Notes: a model not told the origin generated them from the letters alone. Shown: positions 1 to 9,789, numbered from the stretch's first letter. The stretch is DNA of 64,000 nt from Paraconexibacter antarcticus (GCF_024220175.1 NZ_CP098502.1:1426001-1490000), one strand, 5' to 3'. Numbers and translations: made by a program.

Positions 1-210
<210 letters not shown>

Positions 211-212
211 AC

Positions 213-247
213 TGCGAGTTCCTCGGCTGCGCCTCGGAACGTCGCGT
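213..247 (+). repeat. Imperfect palindromic intergenic repeat, copy 1
   Basis: The spacer between tpiA and gpmI holds GCGAGTTCCTCG (214-225), a short GC-rich centre and CTCGGAACGTCGCG (233-246), an imperfect inverted repeat built on GTTCC...GGAAC. The same arms occur at 8739-8771, and the 17-mer at 221-237 (CCTCGGCTGCGCCTCGG) recurs exactly at 8713-8729. This suggests a small dispersed repeat family. No coding role is apparent. Confidence 0.55.
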
Positions 248-276
248 CTTCACCACCACCAACCGGAGCATCTGAC

Positions 277-1764
277 ATGAGCCATCCGAGCGTCTGCCTC
301 GTCATCCTCGACGGCTGGGGGCTGGCGCCGGAGGGTCCCGGCAACGCGGTCTCGCTCGCGCACACGCCCGTGTTCGACGAGCTGTGGGACCGCTACCCGC
401 ACACGCAGCTCACCGCCTGCGGGCGGGCCGTCGGCCTCCCCGAGGGGCAGATGGGCAACTCGGAGGTCGGCCACCTGAACCTCGGGGCGGGCATGATCGT
501 CCGCCAGGACCTCACGCGGATCGACGACGCCGTCGCGGACGGCTCGCTCGCGGCGAACGACGTGCTCCGCGCCGCCTTCGAGGGCTTCGAGCGCGTGCAC
601 CTCGTCGGACTCGTGTCGGACGGGGGCGTGCACTCCTCGCTCGAGCACCTCGGCGCGCTCATCGAGCTCGGCACCTCGCTCGGGGTGAAGGAGCTCGTCG
701 TCCACGCCTTCACCGACGGCCGCGACACGCTGCCGAAGGCGGGGGCGGGGTTCCTCGCCACCGTCGACGGCTGGTGCGCGGACGCGACCGCGAAGGGCAC
801 CGCCGCCCGCGTGGGGACCGTCATCGGCCGCTACTTCGGCATGGACCGCGACAAGCGCGAGGAGCGGACCGGCGCCGCGCTCGATCTCATGGCCGACGGG
901 ACCGCCGAGCACCACGCGGACACCGGCGAGGCCGCGGTCGCCGCCGCCTACGAGCGTGGCGAGACCGACGAGTTCGTCACCGCGACCACCGTCGGCGGCG
1001 ACTCGCGGATCCGCCCGGAGGACTCGGTCCTCGCCTTCAACTTCCGGCCCGACCGGATGCGGCAGATCACCGCCGCGCTCGCCCCGAAGGTCGCGCGCTA
1101 CACGTGCCTGACCGAGTACGACGAGACGTGGGAGTGGCCCGTCGCCTTCGGCCCCGACCGGCCGGCGATCACGCTCGCGCAGGTCATCGCCGACGGCGGC
1201 GGCCGCCAGGTGCACGCCGCCGAGACGGAGAAGTACCCGCACGTGACGTACTTCTTCAACGGCGGTGAGGAGGTGCCCTACGAGGGTGAGCGGCGCGAGG
1301 TCGTCGCCTCCCCGCGGGACGTCGCGACCTACGACCTGAAGCCCGAGATGAGCGCGCGCGCGGCGGCCGACGCGTTCCTCGCGGCCTGGGGGCAGGACGC
1401 CCCGCAGCTCGGCGTCATCAACTTCGCCAACGCGGACATGGTCGGCCACACCGGCGTCATCCCCGCCGCGGTCGAGGCGATCGAGACCGTCGACCGCTGC
1501 CTCGGGGACATCGTCCTCGCCGTGCAGCGCTCCGGCGGCGCGCTCGTCATCACCGCCGACCACGGCAACGCCGACCACATGCTCGAGCCGGACGGCTCGC
1601 CGAACACCGCCCACTCGCTCAACCCCGTCCCGCTCATCGTCACCGACGAGGACGTAGGACCGCTGCGCAGCGGCGGCGTCCTCGCCGACGTCGCGCCGAC
1701 GGTCCTCGAGCTCCTCGGCATCCCGCAGCCCGCGGAGATGACCGGGACGTCGCTGCTCGGCTGA
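277..1764 (+). CDS. gpmI: 2,3-bisphosphoglycerate-independent phosphoglycerate mutase
   Basis: Cytosolic glycolytic and gluconeogenic enzyme that interconverts 3- and 2-phosphoglycerate through a phosphoserine intermediate, using two Mn(II) ions. At 495 residues it is close to the usual ~510. The first metal motif DGWG lies at residues 12-15. The catalytic serine is S62 in MGNSEVGH. The C-terminal alkaline-phosphatase-like metal site shows as NADMVGHTG and TADHGNADHM. The ATG at 277 has GGAG about ten bases upstream. It follows tpiA by 96 bases, so the two may be co-transcribed, although a repeat and hairpins lie between them. Confidence 0.97.
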   Translation: MSHPSVCLVILDGWGLAPEGPGNAVSLAHTPVFDELWDRYPHTQLTACGRAVGLPEGQMGNSEVGHLNLGAGMIVRQDLTRIDDAVADGSLAANDVLRAAFEGFERVHLVGLVSDGGVHSSLEHLGALIELGTSLGVKELVVHAFTDGRDTLPKAGAGFLATVDGWCADATAKGTAARVGTVIGRYFGMDRDKREERTGAALDLMADGTAEHHADTGEAAVAAAYERGETDEFVTATTVGGDSRIRPEDSVLAFNFRPDRMRQITAALAPKVARYTCLTEYDETWEWPVAFGPDRPAITLAQVIADGGGRQVHAAETEKYPHVTYFFNGGEEVPYEGERREVVASPRDVATYDLKPEMSARAAADAFLAAWGQDAPQLGVINFANADMVGHTGVIPAAVEAIETVDRCLGDIVLAVQRSGGALVITADHGNADHMLEPDGSPNTAHSLNPVPLIVTDEDVGPLRSGGVLADVAPTVLELLGIPQPAEMTGTSLLG

Positions 1765-1842
1765 GCGGGGACGCCCACCGAAGACCGTCTGCTGCCGACC
1801 TCGCCACTCGTGTCCGCGCGGGAGCTGCCGATAAGACAGGTG

Positions 1843-4593
1843 ATGGACGCTGCCTGCCCGCCCCCGACGTCCCGCCTGCGTCGGGCACCGTTGCTCGCTG
1901 CGATGAGCGCGCTGCTCCTGCTGGCCGGCGGGGGAGGCGACCCCGCGCGGGCTGCGGACGTGCCCGACGGCACCCCGGTGGCCGGGACCTCCGGCAGCGC
2001 GGGCATGCCGTACGCGGCGACATCGCTCGGTGCGCTTCCGCCGGCACCGCTCGACCGTGAGAGCGCCATCGAGGGTGCCGCCGGCCGGCAGGAGGCGGGC
2101 CGGAGGGATGACGTCGCCGGTGCGCAGAACCGCGAGGGCGGTCGGCTGACAGAGCCCCGACCGAACCCGGCCTCGCCCGCGACCCCGCGACCGCGGCGCA
2201 CGCTGCTGCGGTCTGCGCGCAGCGCCGTCACCGGTTCCTTCGGGTTCCCCGGCCCGACCTACGCCGATACGCACGCGTTCCCGCCGGACACGCAGGGCGA
2301 TGTCGGCCCGCGGCAGTACGTCGTGACGATGAACGGCCGCTTCCGCTCGTACGACAAGACCACGGGGCAGCCGGACGGAGCGCTCGACGCCGACTCGAGC
2401 GCGTTCTTTGCGACCGTGATGACGCCGCCCACATCCGACAACTTCACGACCGACCCGCACATCCGCTACGACCGTCTCAGCCAGCGCTGGTTCATCGTGA
2501 TGATCGACGTGCCGGGGAGGCAGGGCAACACTCCGAATCGCCTGATGCTCGCGGTGTCCGACGGCCCGAACGTCACCGCGACCGGCTGGACGTTCTTCCA
2601 ATGGTCCGAGGACCTCGGCGGCGGCAGCGACTCCCGGTTCGCCGACTACCCGACCCTCGCCGTCGATGCGAACGCCCTGTACATCGGAGTCAACCTCTTC
2701 GTCGCGGGCACCTCGGTGGGCGCTGGTAACGGCGCCTACGCCGGCAGCCGTGCCTATGTCGTCCGTAAGAGCTCGGTCCTCGGCGCGGGCCCGGTGGTGG
2801 TCACGAAGTTCGCGACCGGCGACGCGACGAGCGGGCTCTTCACACCGCAGGGCGCGGACGACCGGACCGGTTCGAGCGCGAGCGGATGGTTCGCCGGCGT
2901 CGACCAGACGACGTTCGGCACGATCGACTTCCGGAAGGTCGTCGACCCCGGGGGCAGCCCGTCGCTGCTGTCGGCGACCGTCAGCGTGCCCGGCACGGCA
3001 TTCCCCGCGCCGGTCCCCCATCTCGGAAACACCGCCGGCCCCGCGGGCTACATCGATGCGATCGACGACCGTCTCTACAGCGCGACGCTGCGAGGCGGAC
3101 ACCTCTGGACGGCGCAGAGCATCGGCATCGATCGCACCGGAGCGGCTTCCTCGGCGCCTGACCGGGATGGCGCGCGCTGGTACGACTTCGACGTGTCGTC
3201 CGGATCTCCGGTCCTCGCCGACTCGGGCACCGTCGCCGACACCTCCGTCTCCTCCGCGCCGCTGAGCTACACGCTCCCGACCGTGAACGTCAACGGCCAG
3301 GGGACGGTCGCCATGGGCGGAACGGTGGCCGGAGCGTCGGCCTACATCAACGCGTTCTTCACCAGTCGGCGTGCCACGGACGCCGTCGGCGCCATGGACC
3401 CGCCGACGCTCGCCACCGCTGCCAGCGCGCCCTACAACCCGCCGGGGGACCCCGGGGGGAGCGGAGGCCGGCGCTGGGGCGACTACTCCCTCGTCTCCGT
3501 CGACCCCGTCGACGACCAGACCATGTGGTCGGTGCAGGAGTACACCGCCGCACCCGACCTCTACGGCACGCGGATCACGCGTCTCCTCGCCCCGTCACCC
3601 GTCGCGACGGCCGCCTCACCTCGGACGCTGACTGGCGGCGGAGCGGTGACGAGGGTCGTCGTCAGCGGCTCGGGCTTCTTCGATCCCGGCGCCGGATTCC
3701 CGGCGCGCCTGACGCTCACGGGTGACTGTGTCCCCGGGGGCGCGACCGTCACCGATGTCACGCCCACGCGGGTTGTCGCCGATGTCGTCGCATCGTCGCC
3801 CGGGCCGTGCACGTTCCGGGTGACGAATCCGGACGGGCAGTCGGCGACCGTCTCCTCGAACCGGCCGCCGACGACGTCGGCCGACAGCGCCCAGACCCCA
3901 CAGGACACCCCCCTGAACGGACCGTCGGTCCTGGCGAACGACACAGATCCGGACGGCGACCCCCTGACCGCCACGCGCGCGAGCAGCCCCGTGCACGGGA
4001 CCCTGACGCTTGCCCCGGATGGGACATATCGCTACGTCCCCGATGCCGGATTCAGCGGGTCCGACGGCTTCAGCTACACGGCGACCGACGGGATCGCGAC
4101 CTCGCCCACCACGAGCGTGGCCCTCCAGGTCACGCCGCGCGCGGCGACCTTGCCGCCGCCGCAGCCGCTCACGCCGACGCTCGCGCCCGGGACCCCGCGC
4201 GGCTGCCGTGTCCCGGCGACCAAGGCGCTCACCCTGTCCCAGGCGGGCAGGCGCCTGGCGAACGCCGGCTGCGTCCGAACGAAGGTCCGGCGGGTGACGA
4301 CCACCGTCGTGAGACCTGGACGCGTCCTGACCACCGTTCCCGGACCCGGGACGACGGTGAAGACGGGCACGCTCGTCACGATCAAGGTGGCCCGCGCCAC
4401 GTGCCGGGTGCCGGCGATCGCAAGGGGCAGTACGCTCACGACCGCCCGGGCCAGGCTCGCGAAGGCCAGGTGCCCCCGCGTGAGCCTCCGCCGCGTGAGG
4501 GCGGCCAGGGCCGGCCGCGTCGTCCGAATCTCCCCGCCGGCAGGGACGACCGTGCGCGCCGGCAGGCGCGTGGTCGTCTTCATCGGGCGCTAG
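1843..4593 (+). CDS. Large secreted protein with Ig-like and PASTA domains
   Basis: Function unknown; 916 residues from the ATG at 1843. In-frame GTGs at 1840 and 1810 are alternatives, but the hydrophobic signal segment [17 protein letters not shown] sits at a normal distance from 1843. After the signal peptide comes a Pro/Arg-rich region, then a long beta-rich domain (about residues 130-580). This is followed by an IPT/TIG-like module (about 586-670), a cadherin-like module with DTDPDGDPL and [12 protein letters not shown] (about 673-765), and two PASTA-like repeats (about 787-850 and 852-916) with PG-TTVK/R and paired Cys. PASTA domains usually sense peptidoglycan on kinases or PBPs, so a cell-wall-bound extracellular protein is likely. 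Its TAG overlaps the stop codon of the convergent reductase gene. Confidence 0.8.
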   Translation: MDAACPPPTSRLRRAPLLAAMSALLLLAGGGGDPARAADVPDGTPVAGTSGSAGMPYAATSLGALPPAPLDRESAIEGAAGRQEAGRRDDVAGAQNREGGRLTEPRPNPASPATPRPRRTLLRSARSAVTGSFGFPGPTYADTHAFPPDTQGDVGPRQYVVTMNGRFRSYDKTTGQPDGALDADSSAFFATVMTPPTSDNFTTDPHIRYDRLSQRWFIVMIDVPGRQGNTPNRLMLAVSDGPNVTATGWTFFQWSEDLGGGSDSRFADYPTLAVDANALYIGVNLFVAGTSVGAGNGAYAGSRAYVVRKSSVLGAGPVVVTKFATGDATSGLFTPQGADDRTGSSASGWFAGVDQTTFGTIDFRKVVDPGGSPSLLSATVSVPGTAFPAPVPHLGNTAGPAGYIDAIDDRLYSATLRGGHLWTAQSIGIDRTGAASSAPDRDGARWYDFDVSSGSPVLADSGTVADTSVSSAPLSYTLPTVNVNGQGTVAMGGTVAGASAYINAFFTSRRATDAVGAMDPPTLATAASAPYNPPGDPGGSGGRRWGDYSLVSVDPVDDQTMWSVQEYTAAPDLYGTRITRLLAPSPVATAASPRTLTGGGAVTRVVVSGSGFFDPGAGFPARLTLTGDCVPGGATVTDVTPTRVVADVVASSPGPCTFRVTNPDGQSATVSSNRPPTTSADSAQTPQDTPLNGPSVLANDTDPDGDPLTATRASSPVHGTLTLAPDGTYRYVPDAGFSGSDGFSYTATDGIATSPTTSVALQVTPRAATLPPPQPLTPTLAPGTPRGCRVPATKALTLSQAGRRLANAGCVRTKVRRVTTTVVRPGRVLTTVPGPGTTVKTGTLVTIKVARATCRVPAIARGSTLTTARARLAKARCPRVSLRRVRAARAGRVVRISPPAGTTVRAGRRVVVFIGR

Positions 4594-5582
4594 TAGCGCG
4601 CGCCCGTCGGCGCGGGCAGGGCGTCGAGCGCGGCCAGCGCCGCGGCGTCGAGGTCCACGAGCGCCGCGCCCGCGTTCTCCTCGAGCCGCTCCACGCGGCG
4701 GGTGCCCGGGATCGGGACGACGTGCTCGCCCTGGGCGAGGACCCAGGCGAGGGCGACCTGCGCGGGCGTCGCGTCGAGTCCGGCGGCGACCTCCTTCACG
4801 GCGTCGACGAGCGCGAGGTTCGCGGCGAGGGCCTCGTCGCGGAAGCGCGGGTTCCGCGCGCGGAAGTCGCCGGCCTCGAACGTCGCGGCGGTGATCGAAC
4901 CGGTGAGGAAGCCACGGCCGAGCGGGCTGAAGGGGATGAACGTCGCGTCGTGCTCCGCGCACCAGGCCAGGACACCGCCGTCGATCGCGTCGCGCGTCCA
5001 CAGCGACAGCTCGCTCTGGACCGAGGCGACCGGGTGGATCGCGTGCGCGCGCTCGAGCTCCTCGACGGAGACCTCCGAGAGCCCGATCGCGCGGGTCTTG
5101 CCCGCGGCGACGAACTCGGCCATCGCGCCCCACGACTCCTCGAGGGGGACGTCCGGGTCGACGCGGTGCAGCTGGTAGAGGTCGACGTGGTCGACGCCGA
5201 GCCGCCCGAGCGACGCGTCGATCGCGCCGCGCAGGTGGTCGGGGCGCCCGACGCGGTTGATGCCGTAGGCGGCGTGGGCGTCGCCGGTGCGCGCGTCCGG
5301 GGCGCCGCCGACGACGAGGCCGCCCTTCGTCGCGAGGACGACCTCGTCGCGGCGGCCGGCGATGGCGCGCCCGACGAGCTCCTCGTTCGTGAACGGGCCG
5401 TACATGTCGCTCGTGTCGAGGAGCGTGACGCCCAGGTCGAGCGCGCGGTGGATGACGCGGGCCGAGCGCTCGTCGTCGCGCTCCGCCTCGCCGTAGGCCC
5501 AGCTCATTCCCATGCAGCCGAGCCCGATCGCCCCGACGGGCACGCGCTCGGGACCGAGGACACGGGTGGGGATGGGGTTCAT
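4590..5582 (-). CDS. Aldo/keto reductase
   Basis: NAD(P)H-dependent reductase of the AKR superfamily, 330 residues, acting on aldehydes or ketones; the substrate is unknown. The (beta/alpha)8 barrel shows IGLGCMGMS near the N-terminus. Catalytic residues are visible as Asp and Tyr in [15 protein letters not shown], Lys in LATKGG and His in YQLHRVDP. The C-terminal cofactor segment [18 protein letters not shown] is typical. It is the last gene of a three-gene minus-strand operon; its ATG overlaps the hydrolase stop by 4 bases (ATGA), implying coupled translation. Reduction of carbonyls or quinones would suit the dioxygenase-hydrolase context. Confidence 0.92.
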   Translation of the reverse strand: MNPIPTRVLGPERVPVGAIGLGCMGMSWAYGEAERDDERSARVIHRALDLGVTLLDTSDMYGPFTNEELVGRAIAGRRDEVVLATKGGLVVGGAPDARTGDAHAAYGINRVGRPDHLRGAIDASLGRLGVDHVDLYQLHRVDPDVPLEESWGAMAEFVAAGKTRAIGLSEVSVEELERAHAIHPVASVQSELSLWTRDAIDGGVLAWCAEHDATFIPFSPLGRGFLTGSITAATFEAGDFRARNPRFRDEALAANLALVDAVKEVAAGLDATPAQVALAWVLAQGEHVVPIPGTRRVERLEENAGAALVDLDAAALAALDALPAPTGARY

Positions 5583-6232
5583 GCGATCGGGGCTCCTGTC
5601 GTGGTGGTCGCCTTCAGCCAGCGTTGCGCGGCGGGGACGACGCGGGGGTCGATGTGGTGGGCGGCGGGCGTCTCGTGGTACTCGACGGTGAGGCCGCCCT
5701 CGGTCAGCAGCGCCCGTGCGTCGCGGGCGAAGCCGATGCCGATGATGGGGTCCTGCAGGCCGTGCGCGACGAAGACCTTCGTGTCGGCGCGCGAGGCGAG
5801 GTCCGGCGTCCAGCCGTCGACGATCGGGACGAAGCCGCTGAACGCGAGGATGCCCGCGGGGGCGGGGCGGCCCTCGCCGAGCCCGAGCGCGTACGACATG
5901 ACCGTCCCCTGCGAGAAGCCGCCGACGACGGTCCGCGACCAGTCGAGGCCGAGCTCGTCGTCGAGCAGGCTGCCGAGCGCGCGGTAGGACGCGCCGAACG
6001 TCTCGGGCTCCGGGACGCCGACGCGCGGGACGACGTACCAGTGGCGGCCGCCCGGGGCGATGTCGGTCAGCGGCCCGCCGACGGTGATGCTGCGCAGGCG
6101 CCCCTCGGGGTCGAGGACGTCGAACAGCCCGTAGAGGTCGTGCTCGTCGGCGCCGCGGCCGTGGAGCAGGACGAGGTTGCCGGCCGGCGGGGCTCCCGCC
6201 GCCGGCTCGCGGACGACGCGGACGAGGCTCAT
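5579..6232 (-). CDS. Alpha/beta hydrolase of the phospholipase/carboxylesterase family (MhqD-like)
   Basis: Serine hydrolase of 217 residues. It has [14 protein letters not shown] near the N-terminus (oxyanion region), the nucleophile elbow GGFSQG, the acid residue in [13 protein letters not shown] and the catalytic His in [10 protein letters not shown]. The start is ATG 6232, not the longer upstream frame, because it overlaps the preceding stop as ATGA and the family begins here. Homologues paired with a ring-cleaving VOC dioxygenase belong to the quinone/catechol stress systems of Firmicutes (MhqD beside MhqO); that link is inferred from gene order. It overlaps the following reductase gene by 4 bases. 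Confidence 0.88.
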   Translation of the reverse strand: MSLVRVVREPAAGAPPAGNLVLLHGRGADEHDLYGLFDVLDPEGRLRSITVGGPLTDIAPGGRHWYVVPRVGVPEPETFGASYRALGSLLDDELGLDWSRTVVGGFSQGTVMSYALGLGEGRPAPAGILAFSGFVPIVDGWTPDLASRADTKVFVAHGLQDPIIGIGFARDARALLTEGGLTVEYHETPAAHHIDPRVVPAAQRWLKATTTTGAPIA

Positions 6233-7182
6233 GCGGTCACCTCGGCCTGACGCGGGTTGACGATCGGGGTGAGCCGGACGACGAGCTCCGCGCGGCGCGC
6301 CTCGTACTGGGGCGGGAGCTTCAGCTCGCTGCCGAGCGTCTCGGCGGGCTCGTCGACGTCGAAGCCGATGTCGCGCGAGGCGAGCTCGAAGAGGACGCCG
6401 CTCGGCTCGCGGAAGTAGACCGAGTGGAAGTACTGCCGGTCGATGATGGGCGTCGGCTGCGCGCCGCCCGCGCGGGCGTTGCCGCGGTAGGCCTCGAGCT
6501 CGCCGTCGTCGGCGACGCTCCAGGCGATGTGGTGGATCGTCCCGGCGCCCGGGCGGCCGCGGCCGGCGAGCGGTGGCTCGTAGGTGATCGTCGCGCGGCG
6601 GGCGACGCCGGCGGCCGTCCACGTCGCGGCGTCCGAGGCGTCCTCGAGCGTGAGGCCGAGGGCCTGGAGCAACGGGGCGCTGCGCTCCGGGGCGGACGCG
6701 TAGGCGCGCACGCCGGCGAAGCCCTGCAGCGCGTGCTCGGCGGGGATGTCGGACGCGTCCGCGACGAGCGGGCGGTCGGGGACATCGGTGACGACGAGCT
6801 CGTGCGCGAGGCCCTCGGGATCGGTGAAGCGCAGCGCGCCGTCGGCGGTGAAGGCGTGCGCGACGCCCTCGGCGTCGAGGCGGGCGTCCCAGAACTCGAG
6901 CGAGGCGGGGGAGGGGACGCGCCAGAGGATCGTGTGGACCATGCCGTCGCCGGCGCGGCCCACGGCGGCGCCCGGGAACTCGAAGAAGGTGAGGATCGAC
7001 CCGGGCGTGCCCTGCTCGTCGCCGTAGTAGAGGTGGTAGACGTCGGGCGCGTCGAAGTTCACCGTCTTCTTCACGAGCCGCAGCCCGAAGAGCCGGGCGT
7101 AGAAGTCGACGTTCGCGGGCGCGTCGGCCGTGATCGCGGTGATGTGGTGAAGCCCCTCCAGGCGCAGGGTGGTGTCGGTCAT
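6229..7182 (-). CDS. Ring-cleaving dioxygenase, VOC/glyoxalase family (MhqO-like)
   Basis: Two-domain vicinal-oxygen-chelate protein of 317 residues, close to the ~310 usual for MhqO/MhqA-type enzymes thought to open the ring of hydroquinones or catechols with a bound divalent metal. Metal ligands are visible in each half: GLHHITAI at the N-terminus and TIHHIAWS in the second module, with an acidic ligand in [12 protein letters not shown] 7182 is chosen because an AAGAAGG ribosome site lies upstream; the longer frame would run through the promoter. It is the first gene of a coupled operon with hydrolase and aldo/keto reductase, and a palindromic operator lies 30 bases upstream. Confidence 0.9.
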   Translation of the reverse strand: MTDTTLRLEGLHHITAITADAPANVDFYARLFGLRLVKKTVNFDAPDVYHLYYGDEQGTPGSILTFFEFPGAAVGRAGDGMVHTILWRVPSPASLEFWDARLDAEGVAHAFTADGALRFTDPEGLAHELVVTDVPDRPLVADASDIPAEHALQGFAGVRAYASAPERSAPLLQALGLTLEDASDAATWTAAGVARRATITYEPPLAGRGRPGAGTIHHIAWSVADDGELEAYRGNARAGGAQPTPIIDRQYFHSVYFREPSGVLFELASRDIGFDVDEPAETLGSELKLPPQYEARRAELVVRLTPIVNPRQAEVTA

Positions 7183-7211
7183 GGCGTGCCTTCTTCGCGG
7201 TGGGAAACTGA

Positions 7212-7251
7212 TTGCATGTGCAACTATATGCCAATCGGGGCTCCGGCGCAA
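7212..7251 (-). promoter_or_regulatory. Promoter and palindromic operator of the dioxygenase operon
   Basis: On the minus strand a -10-like TATAGT (7223-7228) lies 17 bases after a weak -35-like TTGCGC (7246-7251). The palindrome TTGCA-N2-TGCAA (7212-7223) begins on the last base of the -10 and would cover the start point. That arrangement fits repression by a MarR- or similar winged-helix regulator. No regulator gene is adjacent. Confidence 0.55.
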
Positions 7252-7303
7252 GGGGTTCCGGGCGACCGCTCGCCGCTCGTCCCACCCAGTAGGCTGAGAC
7301 CCA

Positions 7304-7690
7304 ATGTCAGGCGACGCGAAGCAGCTCATCGAGACCGCGGTGCGGTCCTTCCTCGAGGAGGTCCCGGCGCTCAAGCCGATGAAGCTCGTCGTCGGTTTCG
7401 ACCTCGTCGGCGGCCGCTCGGATCTTCAGCAGTTCCGCCTCCAGCTCCCCGAGGTTGAGGTCACGAAGGACATGGCGACCGACGCGCGGATCCGCGTCGA
7501 GATGCGGCGCGAGTTCTTCAACCTCATGGTCGAGCACGGGGCGAAGGTCGCCGACTGGCGCGAGGCGTTCTACGACGGCAAGGCGAAGGCCAGCGGCGTC
7601 GAGCAGTACCTCAAGCTCATCCTCACGGTCGTGGAGAAGCAGGAGGAGCGCGACCGCCTGCGCCGCCCGAAGCACCCGCGGCCGCACTGA
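7304..7690 (+). CDS. SCP2-like small protein of unknown function
   Basis: A 128-residue soluble protein. The second half (MRREFFNLMVEHG...VADWREAFYDGKAKASG followed by a hydrophobic helix and a charged tail) resembles the end of SCP2-type sterol or lipid carrier domains, where a 'W-x-x-A-F-x-x-G-K-x-x-x-x-G' pattern precedes the last helix. The match is by eye only. It is divergent from the dioxygenase operon, with the shared promoter region between them, and lies 13 bases upstream of agmatine deiminase. Confidence 0.7.
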   Translation: MSGDAKQLIETAVRSFLEEVPALKPMKLVVGFDLVGGRSDLQQFRLQLPEVEVTKDMATDARIRVEMRREFFNLMVEHGAKVADWREAFYDGKAKASGVEQYLKLILTVVEKQEERDRLRRPKHPRPH

Positions 7691-7703
7691 CCGTGCGCCC
7701 GCG

Positions 7704-8732
7704 ATGACGACGCTCGCCGGGCCCCCCGCCGCTGCCGGCTTCCGCATGCCGGCCGAGTGGGAGCCCCACGAACGGACGCTCATGGCGTGGCCGTGCCGGC
7801 GCGACATGTGGGGCGCGCAGCTGGCGGCGGCGAAGGCGCAGTACGCGGACGTGGCGAACACGATCGCCGCCTTCGAGCCGGTGACGATGGTCTGCGCGGA
7901 CGGGGGCGACGCCGCCGACGCACAGGCGGCGCTGAGCGCCGAGGTCACGATCGTCGAACACCCGATCGACGACTCCTGGCTGCGGGACAGCGGCCCGATC
8001 TTCGTCCGCGACGCCGCGGGGCGCCGCGCCGGGGTCCACTTCGGCTTCAACGCCTGGGGCGAGAAGTTCCACCCGTGGGACCGTGACGCCGCCGTCGGCG
8101 CGCTGCTCGTCGAGGACCTCGGCGACCCGCTCTTCCGTGCTCCGTTCATCCTCGAGGGTGGTTCGCTCACGGTCGATGGCGCAGGCCGCCTGCTCACGAC
8201 CGAGCAGTGCCTGCTGCAACCGTCGCGCAACCCGCTGCTCACGCGCGACGAGATCACCGTCCTCCTGGAGGACCACCTTGGGGTCACCGAGGTGATCTGG
8301 CTCGGCCGGGGCCTCGTCGAGGACCGGGACACGGACGGCCACGTCGATCTCATCGCCGCGTTCACGGCGCCGGGCATCGTCCTCCTCCAGGCCTGCCCGC
8401 CGGGCGACCCGAACCACGAGTCCACCGCCGAGAACGGCGAGCGGGCGCGTGCCGCGGGCCTGCAGGTCGTCGACTTCCCGCTGCTCGCCCGGCCGACCGT
8501 GGCGGGTGAGGAGATCGGCGCGTCCTACCTGAACTTCACGATCGTCAACGGGGCGGTCGTGGTGCCGACGAGCGGCGTCGAGGCCGACGACGAGGCGCTC
8601 GCGCGGATCGCTGCGGCCTACCCGCGCCACGAGGTCGTCGGGGTCCGCGCCGAGGTGATCGCCTGGGGCGGGGGCGGGCCGCACTGCATCACGCAGCAGG
8701 TCCCGTCCGCTGCCTCGGCTGCGCCTCGGTAG
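7704..8732 (+). CDS. aguA: Agmatine deiminase
   Basis: Hydrolyses agmatine to N-carbamoylputrescine and ammonia, the first step from agmatine to putrescine. The 342 residues show the pentein-fold family signatures: the N-terminal MPAEWEPHERTLMAWP, DSWLRDSGPIFV (substrate-binding Asp/Arg), DGHVDLIAAF with the catalytic His, and GGGGPHCITQQ with the catalytic Cys near residue 328. ATG 7704 puts the conserved start near the N-terminus. The last residues (PSAASAAPR) are encoded by a 17-base repeat unit also found at 221-237, so the tail may have been altered by repeat insertion. N-carbamoylputrescine amidase follows. Confidence 0.95.
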   Translation: MTTLAGPPAAAGFRMPAEWEPHERTLMAWPCRRDMWGAQLAAAKAQYADVANTIAAFEPVTMVCADGGDAADAQAALSAEVTIVEHPIDDSWLRDSGPIFVRDAAGRRAGVHFGFNAWGEKFHPWDRDAAVGALLVEDLGDPLFRAPFILEGGSLTVDGAGRLLTTEQCLLQPSRNPLLTRDEITVLLEDHLGVTEVIWLGRGLVEDRDTDGHVDLIAAFTAPGIVLLQACPPGDPNHESTAENGERARAAGLQVVDFPLLARPTVAGEEIGASYLNFTIVNGAVVVPTSGVEADDEALARIAAAYPRHEVVGVRAEVIAWGGGGPHCITQQVPSAASAAPR

Positions 8733-8771
8733 CGAACGGCGAGTTCCTCGCCGGGCGGCTCGGAACATCGC
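8713..8771 (+). repeat. Imperfect palindromic intergenic repeat, copy 2 (split)
   Basis: The 17-mer CCTCGGCTGCGCCTCGG at 8713-8729 is identical to 221-237. Ten bases later GCGAGTTCCTCG (8739-8750), a short centre and CTCGGAACATCGC (8759-8771) repeat the arms of copy 1 at 213-247. The first part overlaps the last codons of aguA; the rest fills the 64-base gap before the amidase gene. Confidence 0.55.
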
Positions 8772-8796
8772 GGTGGGGTGGCCCTAGACTGCGCCG

Positions 8797-9789
8797 GTGG
8801 GCTCCGACTTCGTCCTCGTCACCGCCGTCGGCGACCTCCCCGTCTCCTTCGCCCGGGTCGAGGGTGGCGGTCCCCGCCGGCCCCCGCTGCGCGTCGGCGC
8901 CGTGCAGCAGCAGTGGTATGCCGACCCGGCCGAGCACGCGGCGTCCCTCTCGGAGGGGGTCGCGCTCGCCGCCGCACAGGGGGCGCAGCTCGTCTGTCTG
9001 CAGGAGCTGACGCTCTCGCCGTACTTCGCCATCACGCCGGACGGGCCGTCGGCGGCCGGCGCTGCGCCCGAGGAGCTGCCGGGCGGCCCGACGTCGGCGC
9101 TCGCGGCACGGCTGGCCGCGGAGCACGGCGTCCACGTGCACGCGTCCCTCTACGAGCGCGCCGACGGGCCCGACGGCCTCGGCTTCAACACGGCGATCGT
9201 CGTCGCGCCCGACGGGTCGCTCGTGGCCCGCACGCGCAAGCTCCACATCCCGGTGACCGAGGGGTACTTCGAGGACAAGTACTTCCGCCCGGGGCCCGCG
9301 GGGGACGAGGCCTTCCCGGTCGTGCCGCTCGCCGGCGCGCGGCTCGGCTTCCCGACCTGCTGGGACCAGTGGTTCCCGGAGCTCGCCCGCGCCTACTCGC
9401 TCGCCGGCGCGGAGGTCCTGGTCTACCCGACGGCCATCGGCTCCGAGCCCGACCATCCCGGATTCGACACCCGGCCGCTGTGGCAGCACGTCATCGTCGG
9501 CAACGGCATCACGAGCGGGACCTTCATGGTCGCGGTGAACCGGATCGGGACCGAGGCGGTCGACGGTGGCGACGCGATCACGTTCTACGGCTCCTCGTTC
9601 ATCTCCGACCCCTACGGCCGCATCCTCGTGCAGGCGCCGCGCGACGCACCCGCCGTCCTCGTCGCCGACCTCGACCTCGACCAGCGCGAGGACTGGCTGA
9701 CGCTCTTCCCGTTCCTCACGACGCGGCGCCCGGACGCGTACGCGTCGCTCGCGGACCCGGGGCGCACCCCCGCGGGGCCGGTGCCGTAG
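8797..9789 (+). CDS. aguB: N-carbamoylputrescine amidase (nitrilase superfamily)
   Basis: Hydrolyses N-carbamoylputrescine to putrescine, CO2 and ammonia, completing the route begun by the preceding deiminase. The 330-residue protein has the Glu-Lys-Cys triad of the nitrilase fold: E70 in CLQELTLSPYF, K148 in RTRKLHIP and C188 in FPTCWDQWFPE. The DQWFPE stretch after the Cys is typical of AguB. The GTG start at 8797 gives about 30 extra N-terminal residues ahead of the first strand (RVGAVQQQW). No better start was seen upstream, and an internal start is possible. Confidence 0.93.
   Translation: MGSDFVLVTAVGDLPVSFARVEGGGPRRPPLRVGAVQQQWYADPAEHAASLSEGVALAAAQGAQLVCLQELTLSPYFAITPDGPSAAGAAPEELPGGPTSALAARLAAEHGVHVHASLYERADGPDGLGFNTAIVVAPDGSLVARTRKLHIPVTEGYFEDKYFRPGPAGDEAFPVVPLAGARLGFPTCWDQWFPELARAYSLAGAEVLVYPTAIGSEPDHPGFDTRPLWQHVIVGNGITSGTFMVAVNRIGTEAVDGGDAITFYGSSFISDPYGRILVQAPRDAPAVLVADLDLDQREDWLTLFPFLTTRRPDAYASLADPGRTPAGPVP

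Noticed and set aside
250..3102. A 950-codon open frame on the minus strand across gpmI and the secreted protein gene
   Set aside because: It is antisense to genes with clear motifs, and its translation is Arg/Gly/Val-rich without any domain; long antisense frames are expected at this GC content.
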